Notes: generated by a model not told the origin, from the sequence alone. Positions 35,604-45,149 are shown, counted from the stretch's first letter. The stretch is 48,664 bases of DNA from Bacillota bacterium (GCA_021841025.1 JAKBWA010000006.1:1-48664), one strand, 5' to 3'. Program-made: numbers and translations.

Positions 35604-36815
35604 TTATGTCATATGCCAAACCTTGTTCCCGAAAAGATAACAGGCGGCATTGTTAGGAAAACGATCAGCCACTATCCCTTCCAACACGTCTTGAAGCCCC
35701 GCCACAGATACGTTCCGACCGCCCAATCCATAGATGACACTAATCAGTTTTGACATCTTGTCAATGCTTGCGGCGACGTCTAAAAACAAAGGCGGAAAGG
35801 TCCCCGGCGAGCTGGCCTTGTCCAACACCGCTATTTTCGAAATCCGGGACAGAGCTTCTTTGACGGCATTTCGGGGAAATGGACGAAATAAGCGGATCTC
35901 GACTAATCCCACCATTGCCCCTTGAGCACGCATATGGTCCACGACCTCTTTAGCGGTTCCCGCATGTGATCCCATCATGACTAATGCGGCTTCAGCATCT
36001 TCCAGTCGGTATGTTTCGACAGCTTGATAGCTGCGTCGGGACAAGTGGAAGAAATCATCGGCTACTTTTTCGAATACTGTCAAAACATTTTGCAGGGATT
36101 CAATTTGTTGGTACTTTAACTCAAAATAGGTATCCGGCATGGAAAAGGGACCATAGGTCCCCTTTTTCTCATCCAACAAGGGGAAGGGATACGCATAAGG
36201 ACCAACAAAGTCTTTTACTGCCGAATCAGGCAGCAAGTCTACCGCTTCAGCACTGTGGGTAATAGTGAATCCGTCAAGTCCCACCATAACTGGCAATAAC
36301 ACCTCTTGATGTTCTGCCAGTTTCGTCGCGATAAGTGTCAGATCGTAGGCTTCTTCCGCACTTTCCGCAAATATTTGGATTGCTCCGCTGTCACGGGCCA
36401 GCATGGCATCGGAATGATCACCATGGATGTTAATGGGACCAGAAAGCGCCCGGTTTCCTACAGCTATGACAATAGGGGCCCTTAGGGAAGCCGCCAGGTA
36501 AATGATTTCGACCATAAGTGCCAATCCTTGGGAGGCCGTAGCTGTCATCGCCCGCGCACCGGCCAATCCAGCCCCAATGGCTGCGCTCATGGCCGAATGT
36601 TCCGATTCAACGTCCAATATGTGGGTATGGCACAGCCCATCTGCCACGAACTGGCTCAACGTCTGAATGATCGGCGTTTGGGGAGTAATGGGGTAGACAG
36701 GAAACACGTCCGGATCGATTTGACGCATGGCGTGGGCCACTCCTTGGGCCCCGGTCATCACCCGCAAGTGACTGAGATCTTTCCCGGGATTATGAAAGAA
36801 AATCCGTGGCGTCAT
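35604..36815 (-). CDS. porA: 2-oxoacid (pyruvate):ferredoxin oxidoreductase, alpha subunit
   Basis: 403 aa. Has the VMTGAQGVAHAMRQIDPDVF then VYPITPQTPIIQTL opening and the ESEHSAMSAAIGAGLAGARA region, both typical of PorA domain I, and a C-terminal domain II (KIAVLDKASSPG). Start ATG 36815 sits nine bases from AAGGAGGT and overlaps the stop of the gamma/delta gene as ATGA, so translation is coupled. The frame itself opens at 36845. Confidence 0.94.
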   Translation of the reverse strand: MTPRIFFHNPGKDLSHLRVMTGAQGVAHAMRQIDPDVFPVYPITPQTPIIQTLSQFVADGLCHTHILDVESEHSAMSAAIGAGLAGARAMTATASQGLALMVEIIYLAASLRAPIVIAVGNRALSGPINIHGDHSDAMLARDSGAIQIFAESAEEAYDLTLIATKLAEHQEVLLPVMVGLDGFTITHSAEAVDLLPDSAVKDFVGPYAYPFPLLDEKKGTYGPFSMPDTYFELKYQQIESLQNVLTVFEKVADDFFHLSRRSYQAVETYRLEDAEAALVMMGSHAGTAKEVVDHMRAQGAMVGLVEIRLFRPFPRNAVKEALSRISKIAVLDKASSPGTFPPLFLDVAASIDKMSKLISVIYGLGGRNVSVAGLQDVLEGIVADRFPNNAACYLFGNKVWHMT

Positions 36816-37753
36816 GAGGTGGGCACCTCCTTCAACTCTCCCCACGCTCCCACCTTTGTGGTTTCACTGACCATGTGAACGGCCTGGGTAGGACATACCG
36901 CATCACATATTTCACATCCTTTGCAAAAATCATAGTCAAACCCCAAAAACATATTGCCTTGAATGATGACTGCACCGTCGGGGCAAAACTGCCAGCATAA
37001 AAGACAATTCACACAACGATCAAGGTGTACTGCCGGTTTTTTCCCCATACGCCATCCTCCGGTTAAGGGTACGGGATAATCGTCTGGGCGAATCATGGCT
37101 CCGGGGCGTGCAAATGGAGTGCCCTCCACAGCCACTGCCGCAGAAGAAGATTGCAAGCCGGATTGGACTCTCCTCTCTTCCCTTGTGTCGTCTAAGACCC
37201 TTAGAGCACTAACTCCATAGGTATAACCTGCTTGCACTGATTTCCGGTTGTGGTCACGGGCGGATTCTGGCAAAAGGGCCATGACTTCGTCAACGGCTGT
37301 AACGAGTTGATCCACCGAAGGCTCGCCCAACAAGGCGGCGAGAACTCCTACCATGACCGTATTCGCATGTTTCGCCCCGGCTTTTTGCGCTATCTCATCG
37401 GCAGGCACCATCAAAACCGATCCTTCTACATCAGAAAGAGAGATTGTCGGGTCCGATCTGCCGGTGTTGACAATCAACAATCCTTGAGAGTCCAGTCCTT
37501 CCGTGACATTTTGTTCCCGTATCAAGGCGGGATCCAAAACGACTACCACATCAGGCGCAATAATGGCCGCATGCAGTCGTATCGGTTGCTCATCAATACG
37601 GGTATAAGCCATCATGGGGGCACCGCTTCGTTCCGGTCCGTATTCGGGAAAGGCCTGAGGGTAACGCCCTGCATCCAGAAAAGCCACGGCAAGCAATTGC
37701 GATGCCGTTTTAGCGCCTTGCCCGCCTCGACCATGAAATCGTATTTCCAGCAT
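36812..37753 (-). CDS. POR fused gamma and delta (ferredoxin) subunit
   Basis: 313 aa. The gamma domain (residues 1 to about 185) starts with MLEIRFHGRGGQGAKTASQL. A linker joins it to a delta-type 2x[4Fe-4S] ferredoxin domain with CVNCLLCWQFCP and CKGCEICDAVCP. Archaeal enzymes encode these as separate PorG and PorD; here they are one chain. Its ATG at 37753 shares one base with the stop of the flavoprotein gene. It carries electrons from the thiamine site to the external acceptor. Confidence 0.93.
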   Translation of the reverse strand: MLEIRFHGRGGQGAKTASQLLAVAFLDAGRYPQAFPEYGPERSGAPMMAYTRIDEQPIRLHAAIIAPDVVVVLDPALIREQNVTEGLDSQGLLIVNTGRSDPTISLSDVEGSVLMVPADEIAQKAGAKHANTVMVGVLAALLGEPSVDQLVTAVDEVMALLPESARDHNRKSVQAGYTYGVSALRVLDDTREERRVQSGLQSSSAAVAVEGTPFARPGAMIRPDDYPVPLTGGWRMGKKPAVHLDRCVNCLLCWQFCPDGAVIIQGNMFLGFDYDFCKGCEICDAVCPTQAVHMVSETTKVGAWGELKEVPTS

Positions 37754-39090
37754 TATTTCTCACCTGCCAGATATTGATGGATTCCTTTCGCGGCCCGTTT
37801 CGCCCATTTCACCGCTTCGACGACACTTTGACCTCCTGTCAGATCGCCGCCGGCAAAATACTTCGGATTTTCCGTCTGCCCGCTTTTAGGATCAACGACA
37901 AGTTGTCCGTGTTCGAATCGCAATCCGGGCACCCACGCACTCAACTCTTGGCGCACAGATTGGCCGATAGCGATTATGGCACTATCAGCTTTGAGAGTAA
38001 AGAAGGCTCCTGGGATCGGCCGGGGTATGGGCCTGGAACCCCTATCTGACACCAGTTGCTGGTACTGACACTCGACACCTTCCAACCAGGCACTGCCAAG
38101 AAAACGCACGGGCGAAGCCAGCCAGTTAAACCGGATTCCTTCTGTTTCAGCCTCCTGAATCTCGTATTCATAAGCAGGCATAGACTCTCGGCCTCTGCGG
38201 TAAACAATGCTAACTGTATCCGAGCCCAGGCGCAATGCTTCCCGGGCGACATCAAGGGCGGTATTGCCTCCTCCCACGACTATCGTTGAACGCCCCACCG
38301 TTAGAGGATCTCCTTCCTTTAAGGCACGGATAAACGGCAAGGCCTGCCAAACACCAAAGAGATGCTGACCCGGCAAGCCAGGGTCAACATCAGCACCCAG
38401 ACCTACCCCAAGGAATATGGCATCATTCTCGGCTTCTACGGCTAAGAAGGCGTCACGGCTGGCAAGACGGGTATTAAGCCGAAATTCCACCCCCTGTAGC
38501 AACAAGGGCCGAATTTCGTCGTCCAGAGGTTCAACCCGCTGTCGATAAGGCGCAATGGCATACCGAATCATACCGCCGGGTCCAGGGTTTTCGTCGTATA
38601 TTGTCACCTTAAAATTCATACGGATTAGTTCAGAGGCCAGACTAAGACCACTTGGCCCCGCACCAATCACGGCAACACGCCACGTCCTGTCTTTGGTCGA
38701 GGGAAAAGACGCCTCCCAAAGACGGGGGGAAAAATCGGCTGCTGCCCTTTGCAAGCGGCCAATCTCCACCGGACGCAAGCCGACATGAGACAACACACAA
38801 GCTCCTTCACATAACACAGGCGTAGGACAAACCCGAGCGCAAGTTCCTGCTAAAGGATTTTCAGCAAATACTTTCTCATTGGCAGAGACAAAATCACCCC
38901 GGTGAAGGGCAGAGATGAACCCGGGGATGTCAATTCCGCTAGGACAACTGAGGCTGCATGGTGCAGGATGGTAAATCCCTCCACAATCCAAACACCGACT
39001 GGCTTCCTCCTGAATTTCGATTGATTTCAAAGGGGGTTTGAGTTCCTGAAAAGCTTCTTGAAGCCGAAACGGCATCGTTCTTGCCACCAC
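37753..39090 (-). CDS. GltD-like NAD(P)H-dependent flavoprotein of the POR operon
   Basis: 445 aa. The N-terminal iron-sulfur domain has CLDCGG, CSLSCP, CARVCP and CEGACV, as in glutamate synthase small subunit and NfnB-type proteins. An FAD site GAGPSGLSLASEL (about residue 140) and NAD(P) site GGGNTALDVAREA follow, then GGDLTGGQSVVEAVKWAKRA. It is first in the operon, overlapping the gamma/delta gene by one base. It likely moves electrons between ferredoxin or POR and NAD(P)H. A glutamate synthase role is less likely, as no large subunit is present. GTG start at 39090. Confidence 0.92.
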   Translation of the reverse strand: MVARTMPFRLQEAFQELKPPLKSIEIQEEASRCLDCGGIYHPAPCSLSCPSGIDIPGFISALHRGDFVSANEKVFAENPLAGTCARVCPTPVLCEGACVLSHVGLRPVEIGRLQRAAADFSPRLWEASFPSTKDRTWRVAVIGAGPSGLSLASELIRMNFKVTIYDENPGPGGMIRYAIAPYRQRVEPLDDEIRPLLLQGVEFRLNTRLASRDAFLAVEAENDAIFLGVGLGADVDPGLPGQHLFGVWQALPFIRALKEGDPLTVGRSTIVVGGGNTALDVAREALRLGSDTVSIVYRRGRESMPAYEYEIQEAETEGIRFNWLASPVRFLGSAWLEGVECQYQQLVSDRGSRPIPRPIPGAFFTLKADSAIIAIGQSVRQELSAWVPGLRFEHGQLVVDPKSGQTENPKYFAGGDLTGGQSVVEAVKWAKRAAKGIHQYLAGEK

Positions 39091-39461
39091 CCTTCTTATC
39101 GGGTCATTGGGCCATTTGCCGGATCAGAAATGATCTATTGTCTTATTTGATATTTCCTAAAGTTCTTACAATCATTATACCTTACCATGTCCTGCCAGGC
39201 ATCATAGTTGTGTAATAATTGCTTTCCGTAATATTTGTTAGAATTGTCCCTTAATTATAGAGGGATGCAACGTTGCTGGGATTTTTGTTTTGAGAATGAA
39301 CAAACCTTAATTGGGCTAATTGTTGTGAGAATGGATTTCGTCTCGCCACACAACACAATGACATCAGACTCTTGAAAGGTTGGGTACCAAATTCCCGTCA
39401 AAGCTGTTTGGAGAGTTGAGAGGCCAATACCCAACGGACATTGACCCACATTCTGGTGAAC
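39091..39461. promoter_or_regulatory. Promoter region of the POR operon
   Basis: No gene. A minus-strand TATAAT at 39174-39179 lies 84 bp before the flavoprotein start, with no convincing -35, so an activator may be needed. The rest separates the operon from the membrane protein gene at 39462. Confidence 0.4.
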
Positions 39462-41108
39462 TTAGGACAAATGGTACCATTTCACTCGCAGAATCCTCGG
39501 TGAACTAGACCCATCTTGATACTGAATAACCACAGCCTGATGCACATCCATTCTCTTCACCATGCTTAAGGCGGGCCGGTTTGGAGTCAGAATCACGCCC
39601 GTGTCTTGAAAAGACGGAGCTTTATGCACCGGATCATGTGGCCACAATTCGGTAACCCGATAAAGATTGGCGCCGCGAGATAAGTCTGCCAGCATATAGT
39701 GCACGGCCCAATTCGCATCCCAGGCGGTGCTAATGTGGTCATGATACGTATAAGTCCAGGGAACAAAGGTCCAGGTTGGATCCGCGACGGTCAAATTCCC
39801 TCGACGCAGATGGTGTTGATCCAAGAGCTTTAGAACTCGCATCGAAACTTTTGCGCTAAAGGTATTGGCAGCGTTATATGCCAGGATATCCTGGGCCCGA
39901 AGATTTACCAGCGCCACCAACAGAAAACTCAAAACCATGACGGCAACAGTCCTCACGCCACGCCACCCAATCCTGCTTACGTAAAACACAATCACTTCCC
40001 CAATCAGTGCGATACCAGGAGCAGCGACACTCACCGAGCGGTCTGCGACCCAGTCATAGCGCGTCATAAGCCAGGGGAGGTAGCTGGCTAAGGCCCAGAT
40101 TATCCCGCCAATGACGAGTAGTTCCAACGACCTTCTTTCTTCGGGCGACCCTTTTTGCGCATTCCCAGGCACAATTTGCCGATGTTTGTAATTCGCCATA
40201 GCTCCCCAGACGGCAGCTGATGCCAACACCACAACTAAAAGCAGCCACCATCCCGGAACACGGCCAAAGTGCACTCCTAATTTAAGCGCATCCAGCTCCT
40301 CACTTCCCCAAATCGCACTGATTTGGGGAAGTATGTTGTGCAATGACTGAATCACCGAAGCCAAAGAATGGTTGGCAACTTTGCCGTTTGCCCGCATTCC
40401 CTTTGAATGGGATAAATACCAAAACGCCGTGAGCATCAGTGCCAGAACGGGGCTTGCCAAAAGCGGGAGCCATTGCTTCCGGTATTTGAACGCAATAATG
40501 GCCATGAGTCCAATGACGCTAAACCAAGCTTGCTCATAGCACAAATCCGCGGCCAAAAACGCGAGGGTCATCGCCATCCATCTCAGCAACCGGAGCCGAG
40601 ATGACCCGGCACCGTGAACAAATCGAGCCAAAAGCGCCCAGGCCCAGCCCAAAAACCATAAACTCAGTACAATGCCCAAAGACGCGGTAATCCAGTATTG
40701 CCCTTCGTCAGTCAGAGGAAGCCATAGCATCAGAGGCACAAACCCCCAAAATGGCAAACCCCACATCGCCGAAAAGGCTCGACGCCACAACATCGCACTC
40801 CAAAACAAAAGAGCGAGAATCATGGCCGCCACAACCGCAATATCGGGCCAAAAACGCGATAAAATCTCAATATCGATAAGAAATGACAAGGGACGGTAGG
40901 CATAAAGATGGTAGGAGAGGTAAAACTGCCAGCGGGACCCTCCATGCCAAACATTTGGATAGCCTAAGGTGAACCAGTCATCGCGGAAAGGGTGATATTG
41001 CCATCCTGCTATTCCTTCAGACAAAATCCATAAAGCCAGTAACAAAAGGATAATCATCCATAAATGATTCTCAAAATATCTGCGCAGCTGCTTAGAGTAG
41101 AAACTCAT
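39462..41108 (-). CDS. Large polytopic membrane protein, possible GT-C-like glycosyltransferase
   Basis: About 548 aa with roughly ten membrane helices. The first extracellular loop contains FRDDWFTLGYPNVWHGG, an Asp-Asp pair after the first helix as in GT-C sugar transferases using lipid-linked donors. The C-terminal soluble domain (from RRGNLTVADPTWTFVP) resembles the outside domain of such enzymes. GAGG five bases upstream picks ATG 41108; the frame opens at a TTG at 41126. It is monocistronic. The assignment to GT-C is by layout only. Confidence 0.7.
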   Translation of the reverse strand: MSFYSKQLRRYFENHLWMIILLLLALWILSEGIAGWQYHPFRDDWFTLGYPNVWHGGSRWQFYLSYHLYAYRPLSFLIDIEILSRFWPDIAVVAAMILALLFWSAMLWRRAFSAMWGLPFWGFVPLMLWLPLTDEGQYWITASLGIVLSLWFLGWAWALLARFVHGAGSSRLRLLRWMAMTLAFLAADLCYEQAWFSVIGLMAIIAFKYRKQWLPLLASPVLALMLTAFWYLSHSKGMRANGKVANHSLASVIQSLHNILPQISAIWGSEELDALKLGVHFGRVPGWWLLLVVVLASAAVWGAMANYKHRQIVPGNAQKGSPEERRSLELLVIGGIIWALASYLPWLMTRYDWVADRSVSVAAPGIALIGEVIVFYVSRIGWRGVRTVAVMVLSFLLVALVNLRAQDILAYNAANTFSAKVSMRVLKLLDQHHLRRGNLTVADPTWTFVPWTYTYHDHISTAWDANWAVHYMLADLSRGANLYRVTELWPHDPVHKAPSFQDTGVILTPNRPALSMVKRMDVHQAVVIQYQDGSSSPRILRVKWYHLS

Positions 41109-41126
41109 GTCATCCTCACTCACCAA

Positions 41127-41633
41127 TTGATATAGATCCTATTGTACCAAAAACCGACATAAACCCTGCGCACCTTACACCAATAATGGGTTGCCCCCGA
41201 CCCCCTCACTTTCCATTAAAAGGCAAAAGCGCTCCAAACCTTCCATGTTGAGTTGAGCTAAACAAAGCAGCCCGGCGGCACAAAATCCTTGCTCTTAAAG
41301 GATCCTTTGGAGATATCCAAACCTATTTAAAATTCACAAGAAAGATCACCAGAATCAGACAAATCTCAGCCTCTAATCGAACCCTGACGAACGACAAAGA
41401 AAGACCGGTTATGAGGACACGAGAGGCGGACATTTCAAGACTGGTCTATGATTGGACTACAAGATGAACGCGCGTATGATCAAACACTTTAACGCTAGCC
41501 AATCTCAAGTGCCACAAAGAGTCAGACTGCCTTCTTTAGAACTTTTACAGCTTTCTCGGTTTGAGGAATCGCGCTGTGATACACACGTTCCAAGACAAGC
41601 ATGATAAATGCTCAACACAGCGGGTTCTTTACA
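41127..41633. other. Divergent intergenic stretch without a gene
   Basis: Separates the membrane protein gene from the merR promoter. No ribosome-site-led frame, repeat or RNA gene was recognised in about 500 bp, which is large for this window. Confidence 0.35.
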
Positions 41634-41662
41634 TTGACGTAAACGTAAAGTTGCTTTATATT
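41634..41662 (+). promoter_or_regulatory. merR/acyl-CoA dehydrogenase promoter with operator in the spacer
   Basis: TTGACG (41634-41639) and TATATT (41657-41662) are 17 bp apart. The sequence from the -35 into the spacer reads ACGTAAACGTAAA, a doubled ACGTAA box. MerR-type regulators bind inside the spacer, and LiuR-type MerR proteins of acyl-CoA and leucine catabolism are known for boxes of the TTTACGTAAACGTAAA kind. Autoregulation by the MerR gene that follows is likely. Confidence 0.65.
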
Positions 41663-41691
41663 CTGTTTAAAGAGAAAGGATGACATTATCC

Positions 41692-42105
41692 ATGTCCGCC
41701 AAACCACCACCACGCCCCAAGCTTTACAGCATTACCGAATTAAGTGAGCTCTACGACATCACTCCACGTACATTGCGCCATTACGAAGACAGGGGATTGC
41801 TGTCTCCAAATCGCCGCGGGCAGCAACGACTCTATCAAGAACGGGACCGCGTTCGCCTGCAATTGATTCTCAGAGGCCGGAGGTTGGGATTTGGCCTCAA
41901 AGAAATCGAAGAAATGCTCGACCTTTACGATGCCGATCCTACCGAGATTACACAACTTGAGGACGTGATCCGGCGTGGCGATCTTAAAGTGGAGGAATTG
42001 CGCGTCCAAATTCAGGAAATTCAAAGTCTCATCACCGAAATTATGGAACTCAAGGCAAAAATGGAGCAACGGCTTGCCCGAATTAAAACAGCCCACAAAA
42101 ATTAA
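41692..42105 (+). CDS. MerR-family transcriptional regulator
   Basis: 137 aa. Winged helix at residues 10-75 (LYSITELSELYDITPRTLRH, then RGQQRLYQERDRVRLQLILR), then GFGLKEIEEMLDLYD and a long coiled coil (EELRVQIQEIQSLITEIMEL). No Cys cluster is present, so it is not a metal sensor. ATG 41692 is 11 bases from AAAGGA; ATG 41680 touches that site and is less likely. It is 27 bp before the acyl-CoA dehydrogenase, so probably a LiuR-like regulator of acyl-CoA breakdown. Confidence 0.9.
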   Translation: MSAKPPPRPKLYSITELSELYDITPRTLRHYEDRGLLSPNRRGQQRLYQERDRVRLQLILRGRRLGFGLKEIEEMLDLYDADPTEITQLEDVIRRGDLKVEELRVQIQEIQSLITEIMELKAKMEQRLARIKTAHKN

Positions 42106-42132
42106 CACACGTTAGAACAAGGAGGAAAAATC

Positions 42133-43734
42133 ATGGAGGCCATATCATATGCCTTTGGCACCAATCACTTTGATAACGATAGAGACCTTCAAGCGGTGTT
42201 ACTTCACTACTGGCCCCATTACCAGGATAAATGGCCAGAGTTAAGCCAATTTGGCCAGCTTGCGGGAACAGACATTTACGAAGCCATATACCACATTGAT
42301 CACCATGCTCCACCCGTTCTCGTCGCCCATGATTTGGACGGGAAGCGTATCGACCGGGTGCTATTAAGTCCTGTAGAAAAAAAGATTTTGGCTGACACCA
42401 GTTGGATTATGGAGCCGCCATTTCACGGATCAGGCTGGCCTTATCACTACGCCTTACTCTACCTCTTGGGAGATCCTGGACTCGGTTGTATTTTGACCAT
42501 TACCGGCCAGACAGTGTATGCATTATATAAATATGCCCATGACACGATTCCTGGGGCAGCCGAAATTCGTGCCGCGCTATTGTCAGGGAAAGCCTTCGGC
42601 GCCACGTGGATGACAGAATCTCAAGGAGGCAGCGATTTGGGAGCCAATGAAACCCTCGCCCAACCGGAGGGTGAAATCTGGCATGTAACTGGCGACAAAT
42701 ATTTTGCCAGCGGTGCGGGCTTAAGCGATTATGCTCTGATTACCGCACGTCCCCAGGGCCATAAATCGGGAGCAAAAGGGCTCGCACTATTCTTGGTTCC
42801 CCGTCTCAACAAACAAGGCCAGTTGAACTATCACGTCAGGCGCCTTAAAGACAAAAGCTCCACCCGGGGAGTTCCCTCCGGCGAGGTTGAACTCAATCAC
42901 AGCGAGGCCTATCTTGTCGGCCAGGCCGAAGAGGGAATCTATTATACCCTGGAAACCCTCACTGTCTCCCGTTTGGCCAATGCCGTGATTGCCATGGCTA
43001 CGGGAAAAAAAGCCCATTTAGAGGTCATGGCGCGAGTCAACAGCCGTTACAGTTTCGGACGCCTTTTAGTAGACCATCCCTTGATTCGCCGCGATCTCAC
43101 CGACCTAGCAGTCCGCTCAGCCGCTGGACTCGCTTTAACTTTTTATGGTGTCAGCAAGTTTGATCAAGCCTGGGGTGAGAAACCTCCATATACCCCCGCT
43201 TACCATCTAGCACGATTCGTGACGCATCTTGCAAAAAACCGAACAGCTGATCATGCCGCCGCCATGACCGCTATGGCTATGGAACTCTTTGGCGGCCTGG
43301 GCTTTCTCGAAGAATATGGTGTGGCGCAGTGGCATCGTGCCGCTTTGATTACTCCCATATGGGAAGGACCCAGCAACATTCAAGCTCTGGACTTTCTGGA
43401 ATCGATTCAGCGCCATAAAGCCCATCACGGTCTTTTGGACGAAATCGTGCCACTGTTAGAACAAGCCCATACCCCTGGGGCAAATCGTGCCCTCGAGGTC
43501 TTGCACACCACGTTGCGCCGTCTGGAATCGCTCCAAAACCGGGAGGCCGAATGGCATGCCAAGCAAGATTTGACAACTATTGCCGATGTCGTTCAGGTGG
43601 CTTTGCTTTATGATCTGGCCCGAGATCAGGGAACTCGTTACGCTCAACTCGCTGAACTCTATGAAACCCATTTCGTAGAACACCAGGATTACCCCTATTG
43701 GGCCGATGCAGATCCCAGCATTTGGGAAGGCTAA
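42133..43734 (+). CDS. AidB-like acyl-CoA dehydrogenase
   Basis: 533 aa, much longer than the usual 380 aa acyl-CoA dehydrogenases and close to AidB. FAD/substrate motif is WMTESQGGSDLGANE (AidB has MTEKQGGSDVR), then GDKYFASGAGLSDYALITARP, and a C-terminal IWEGPSNIQALDFLESI. AAGGAGGA precedes the ATG. It is co-transcribed with the MerR regulator. It may oxidise branched or medium-chain acyl-CoA, or act like AidB in alkylation protection. With LiuR-type control, catabolism is more likely. Confidence 0.92.
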   Translation: MEAISYAFGTNHFDNDRDLQAVLLHYWPHYQDKWPELSQFGQLAGTDIYEAIYHIDHHAPPVLVAHDLDGKRIDRVLLSPVEKKILADTSWIMEPPFHGSGWPYHYALLYLLGDPGLGCILTITGQTVYALYKYAHDTIPGAAEIRAALLSGKAFGATWMTESQGGSDLGANETLAQPEGEIWHVTGDKYFASGAGLSDYALITARPQGHKSGAKGLALFLVPRLNKQGQLNYHVRRLKDKSSTRGVPSGEVELNHSEAYLVGQAEEGIYYTLETLTVSRLANAVIAMATGKKAHLEVMARVNSRYSFGRLLVDHPLIRRDLTDLAVRSAAGLALTFYGVSKFDQAWGEKPPYTPAYHLARFVTHLAKNRTADHAAAMTAMAMELFGGLGFLEEYGVAQWHRAALITPIWEGPSNIQALDFLESIQRHKAHHGLLDEIVPLLEQAHTPGANRALEVLHTTLRRLESLQNREAEWHAKQDLTTIADVVQVALLYDLARDQGTRYAQLAELYETHFVEHQDYPYWADADPSIWEG

Positions 43735-43910
43735 GATGGTGCGTCATTAAGTCATCTCTGAAGAGTGATCCGATACACCTTTCGCCAAGGAGGTTATGAG
43801 CGGGATGGCTAACGTTGCCAGGCTTTTTAGATGTCTGCCCTTTGGGGTTCGGTCGACAAGACTGATTGCTGGATGTTTCCTTTATCTTGATAGCCCATGC
43901 GATCATTGGG

Positions 43911-43943
43911 AAAGCCTTCGGTATAGCCAAACCGGAAGGCTTT
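43911..43943. terminator. Hairpin between convergent genes
   Basis: AAAGCCTTCGGT (43911-43922) pairs with ACCGGAAGGCTTT (43931-43943) with one bulge and an 8-base loop, and both ends give A/T runs of three. It sits between the ends of the acyl-CoA dehydrogenase gene and the ADP-ribosylglycohydrolase-like gene, and probably stops both. Confidence 0.6.
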
Positions 43944-43974
43944 GATCTGTGCTTGTGTCTCCCAATTCTCAGTC

Positions 43975-45030
43975 CTACGATCGCAGATGACGCACCATGC
44001 TCTCAATGGCAGAGGACAGGATGGGCTCCAAGGAAGCATCCGGGGGCATAGAAGTATCCAAAGCCATGAATGCTCCCGTTAACAAGGTATTACCGGGCAC
44101 ATCCCACCCAGCCGTACGCACAATGCCTATTGCCGCTTGAAAATCGTTCCGAGCATAGAATAACGCAATGAGCACTACCAAGAAATTGGGAATACAGTGA
44201 TCCCATGGATAATAATGAAATGTGCTCGCCACCCACCTGAGAGCTTCCTCCCCAGGAATACCCGCACGCTCACGTTTCCAAAGAGTTGCGACTAAATCTC
44301 GCAAAAAGTGGGATCGCGGCATCACTCTGTGTATAGAGTGCAAAAGAAGAATCAGCATCGACGGGGGTTCTGGTGAAATAAGAAGAGCTTGGGACACTGC
44401 GCCAGCAATGATAGCCGAAATCGCACGCGCTTGGGCCAGATACGCCCAACTGGCGTCGATATCCGCCATCTGTGCAGCTTGACTGGGTACCAAGGAACAC
44501 ATCCCCCAAAAAGGAGCGCGGCGCATGGCACCGGTTCCTTCATGAAAAGGATACCAGATTTGGGGATCCCAATGATGGATCAACAACCATTGTTCGGCTC
44601 GACTTCTTTGGCATTGGTGAGGATTTTCGGCAACAATCTGGTGCAATGCTTGATCATCCAAAGATAGTACACGAGCGTGACTTCGATAAAATTCCCAGTG
44701 TGCTACGAGAGGAAGCCACAATGCCTGAGGATCCACCGGCGTTCCCCACAGCAGTCTGAGAGCCTTTTCGGCTCCCATCCACACCTGACCGATTCGCTGG
44801 GCTACTACCGGACTCTGTGTCATTCGATGCTGATATGTTGCGCCTATACCTGCATCGCGCCGATTTTCGACAGTCCAGTAGCGCCAAGGCAAACGCGTGA
44901 TTTGCTGGAATACATCTGGAAAAGCCATGCTGGGCTCAATCTTGTGGCGAATGATCCCATAGCGAATATCGCGGCCTTCTGCCCAAGCTTGTTGCAGTGC
45001 TGCGATGTACCAAAGAGGCAATCGTTGCAT
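43975..45030 (-). CDS. Divergent ADP-ribosylglycohydrolase-like protein
   Basis: 351 aa. The core matches the ADP-ribosylglycohydrolase (DraG/ARH) fold: EGTGAMRRAPFWGMCSL, then DIDASWAYLAQARAISAII, then a FHYYPWDHCIPNFLVVLIAL region, then ARNDFQAAIGIVRTAGWDVP. In catalytic members the last part is GxDTDT or GDDTDC, giving metal-binding Asp residues; here it reads AGWDVPGNT and only one Asp remains. The N-terminal GDA-type metal motif is also missing. It may bind ADP-ribose without cleaving it, or act on another ligand. AGGAGGT precedes the ATG by six bases. It is divergent from a HxlR regulator. Confidence 0.72.
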   Translation of the reverse strand: MQRLPLWYIAALQQAWAEGRDIRYGIIRHKIEPSMAFPDVFQQITRLPWRYWTVENRRDAGIGATYQHRMTQSPVVAQRIGQVWMGAEKALRLLWGTPVDPQALWLPLVAHWEFYRSHARVLSLDDQALHQIVAENPHQCQRSRAEQWLLIHHWDPQIWYPFHEGTGAMRRAPFWGMCSLVPSQAAQMADIDASWAYLAQARAISAIIAGAVSQALLISPEPPSMLILLLHSIHRVMPRSHFLRDLVATLWKRERAGIPGEEALRWVASTFHYYPWDHCIPNFLVVLIALFYARNDFQAAIGIVRTAGWDVPGNTLLTGAFMALDTSMPPDASLEPILSSAIESMVRHLRS

Positions 45031-45126
45031 GCAACACCTCCTGTTCTACCTAAGACGCCCCGCTGTGTGGGCAGCACTGCCTTATTAACTGCCATTTGAT
45101 AGAGTTTAACCGATTTTCGCCAGACG

Positions 45127-45149
45127 TCCCTCGCCTTCTAGGCGAGGGA
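45127..45149. repeat. Perfect 9-bp hairpin, possible IS200/IS605-type end
   Basis: TCCCTCGCC (45127-45135), loop TTCTA, GGCGAGGGA (45141-45149), followed by GGCATGACAC. It lies in a divergent promoter region where no terminator is expected. Short GC-rich hairpins followed by a GTCA/GACA-type sequence are typical of IS200/IS605 ends and their palindrome-associated relics. No transposase gene is near, so this would be a solitary end. Confidence 0.45.

Noticed and set aside
41740-42108. 122-codon minus-strand frame
   Set aside because: Antisense to the merR gene.
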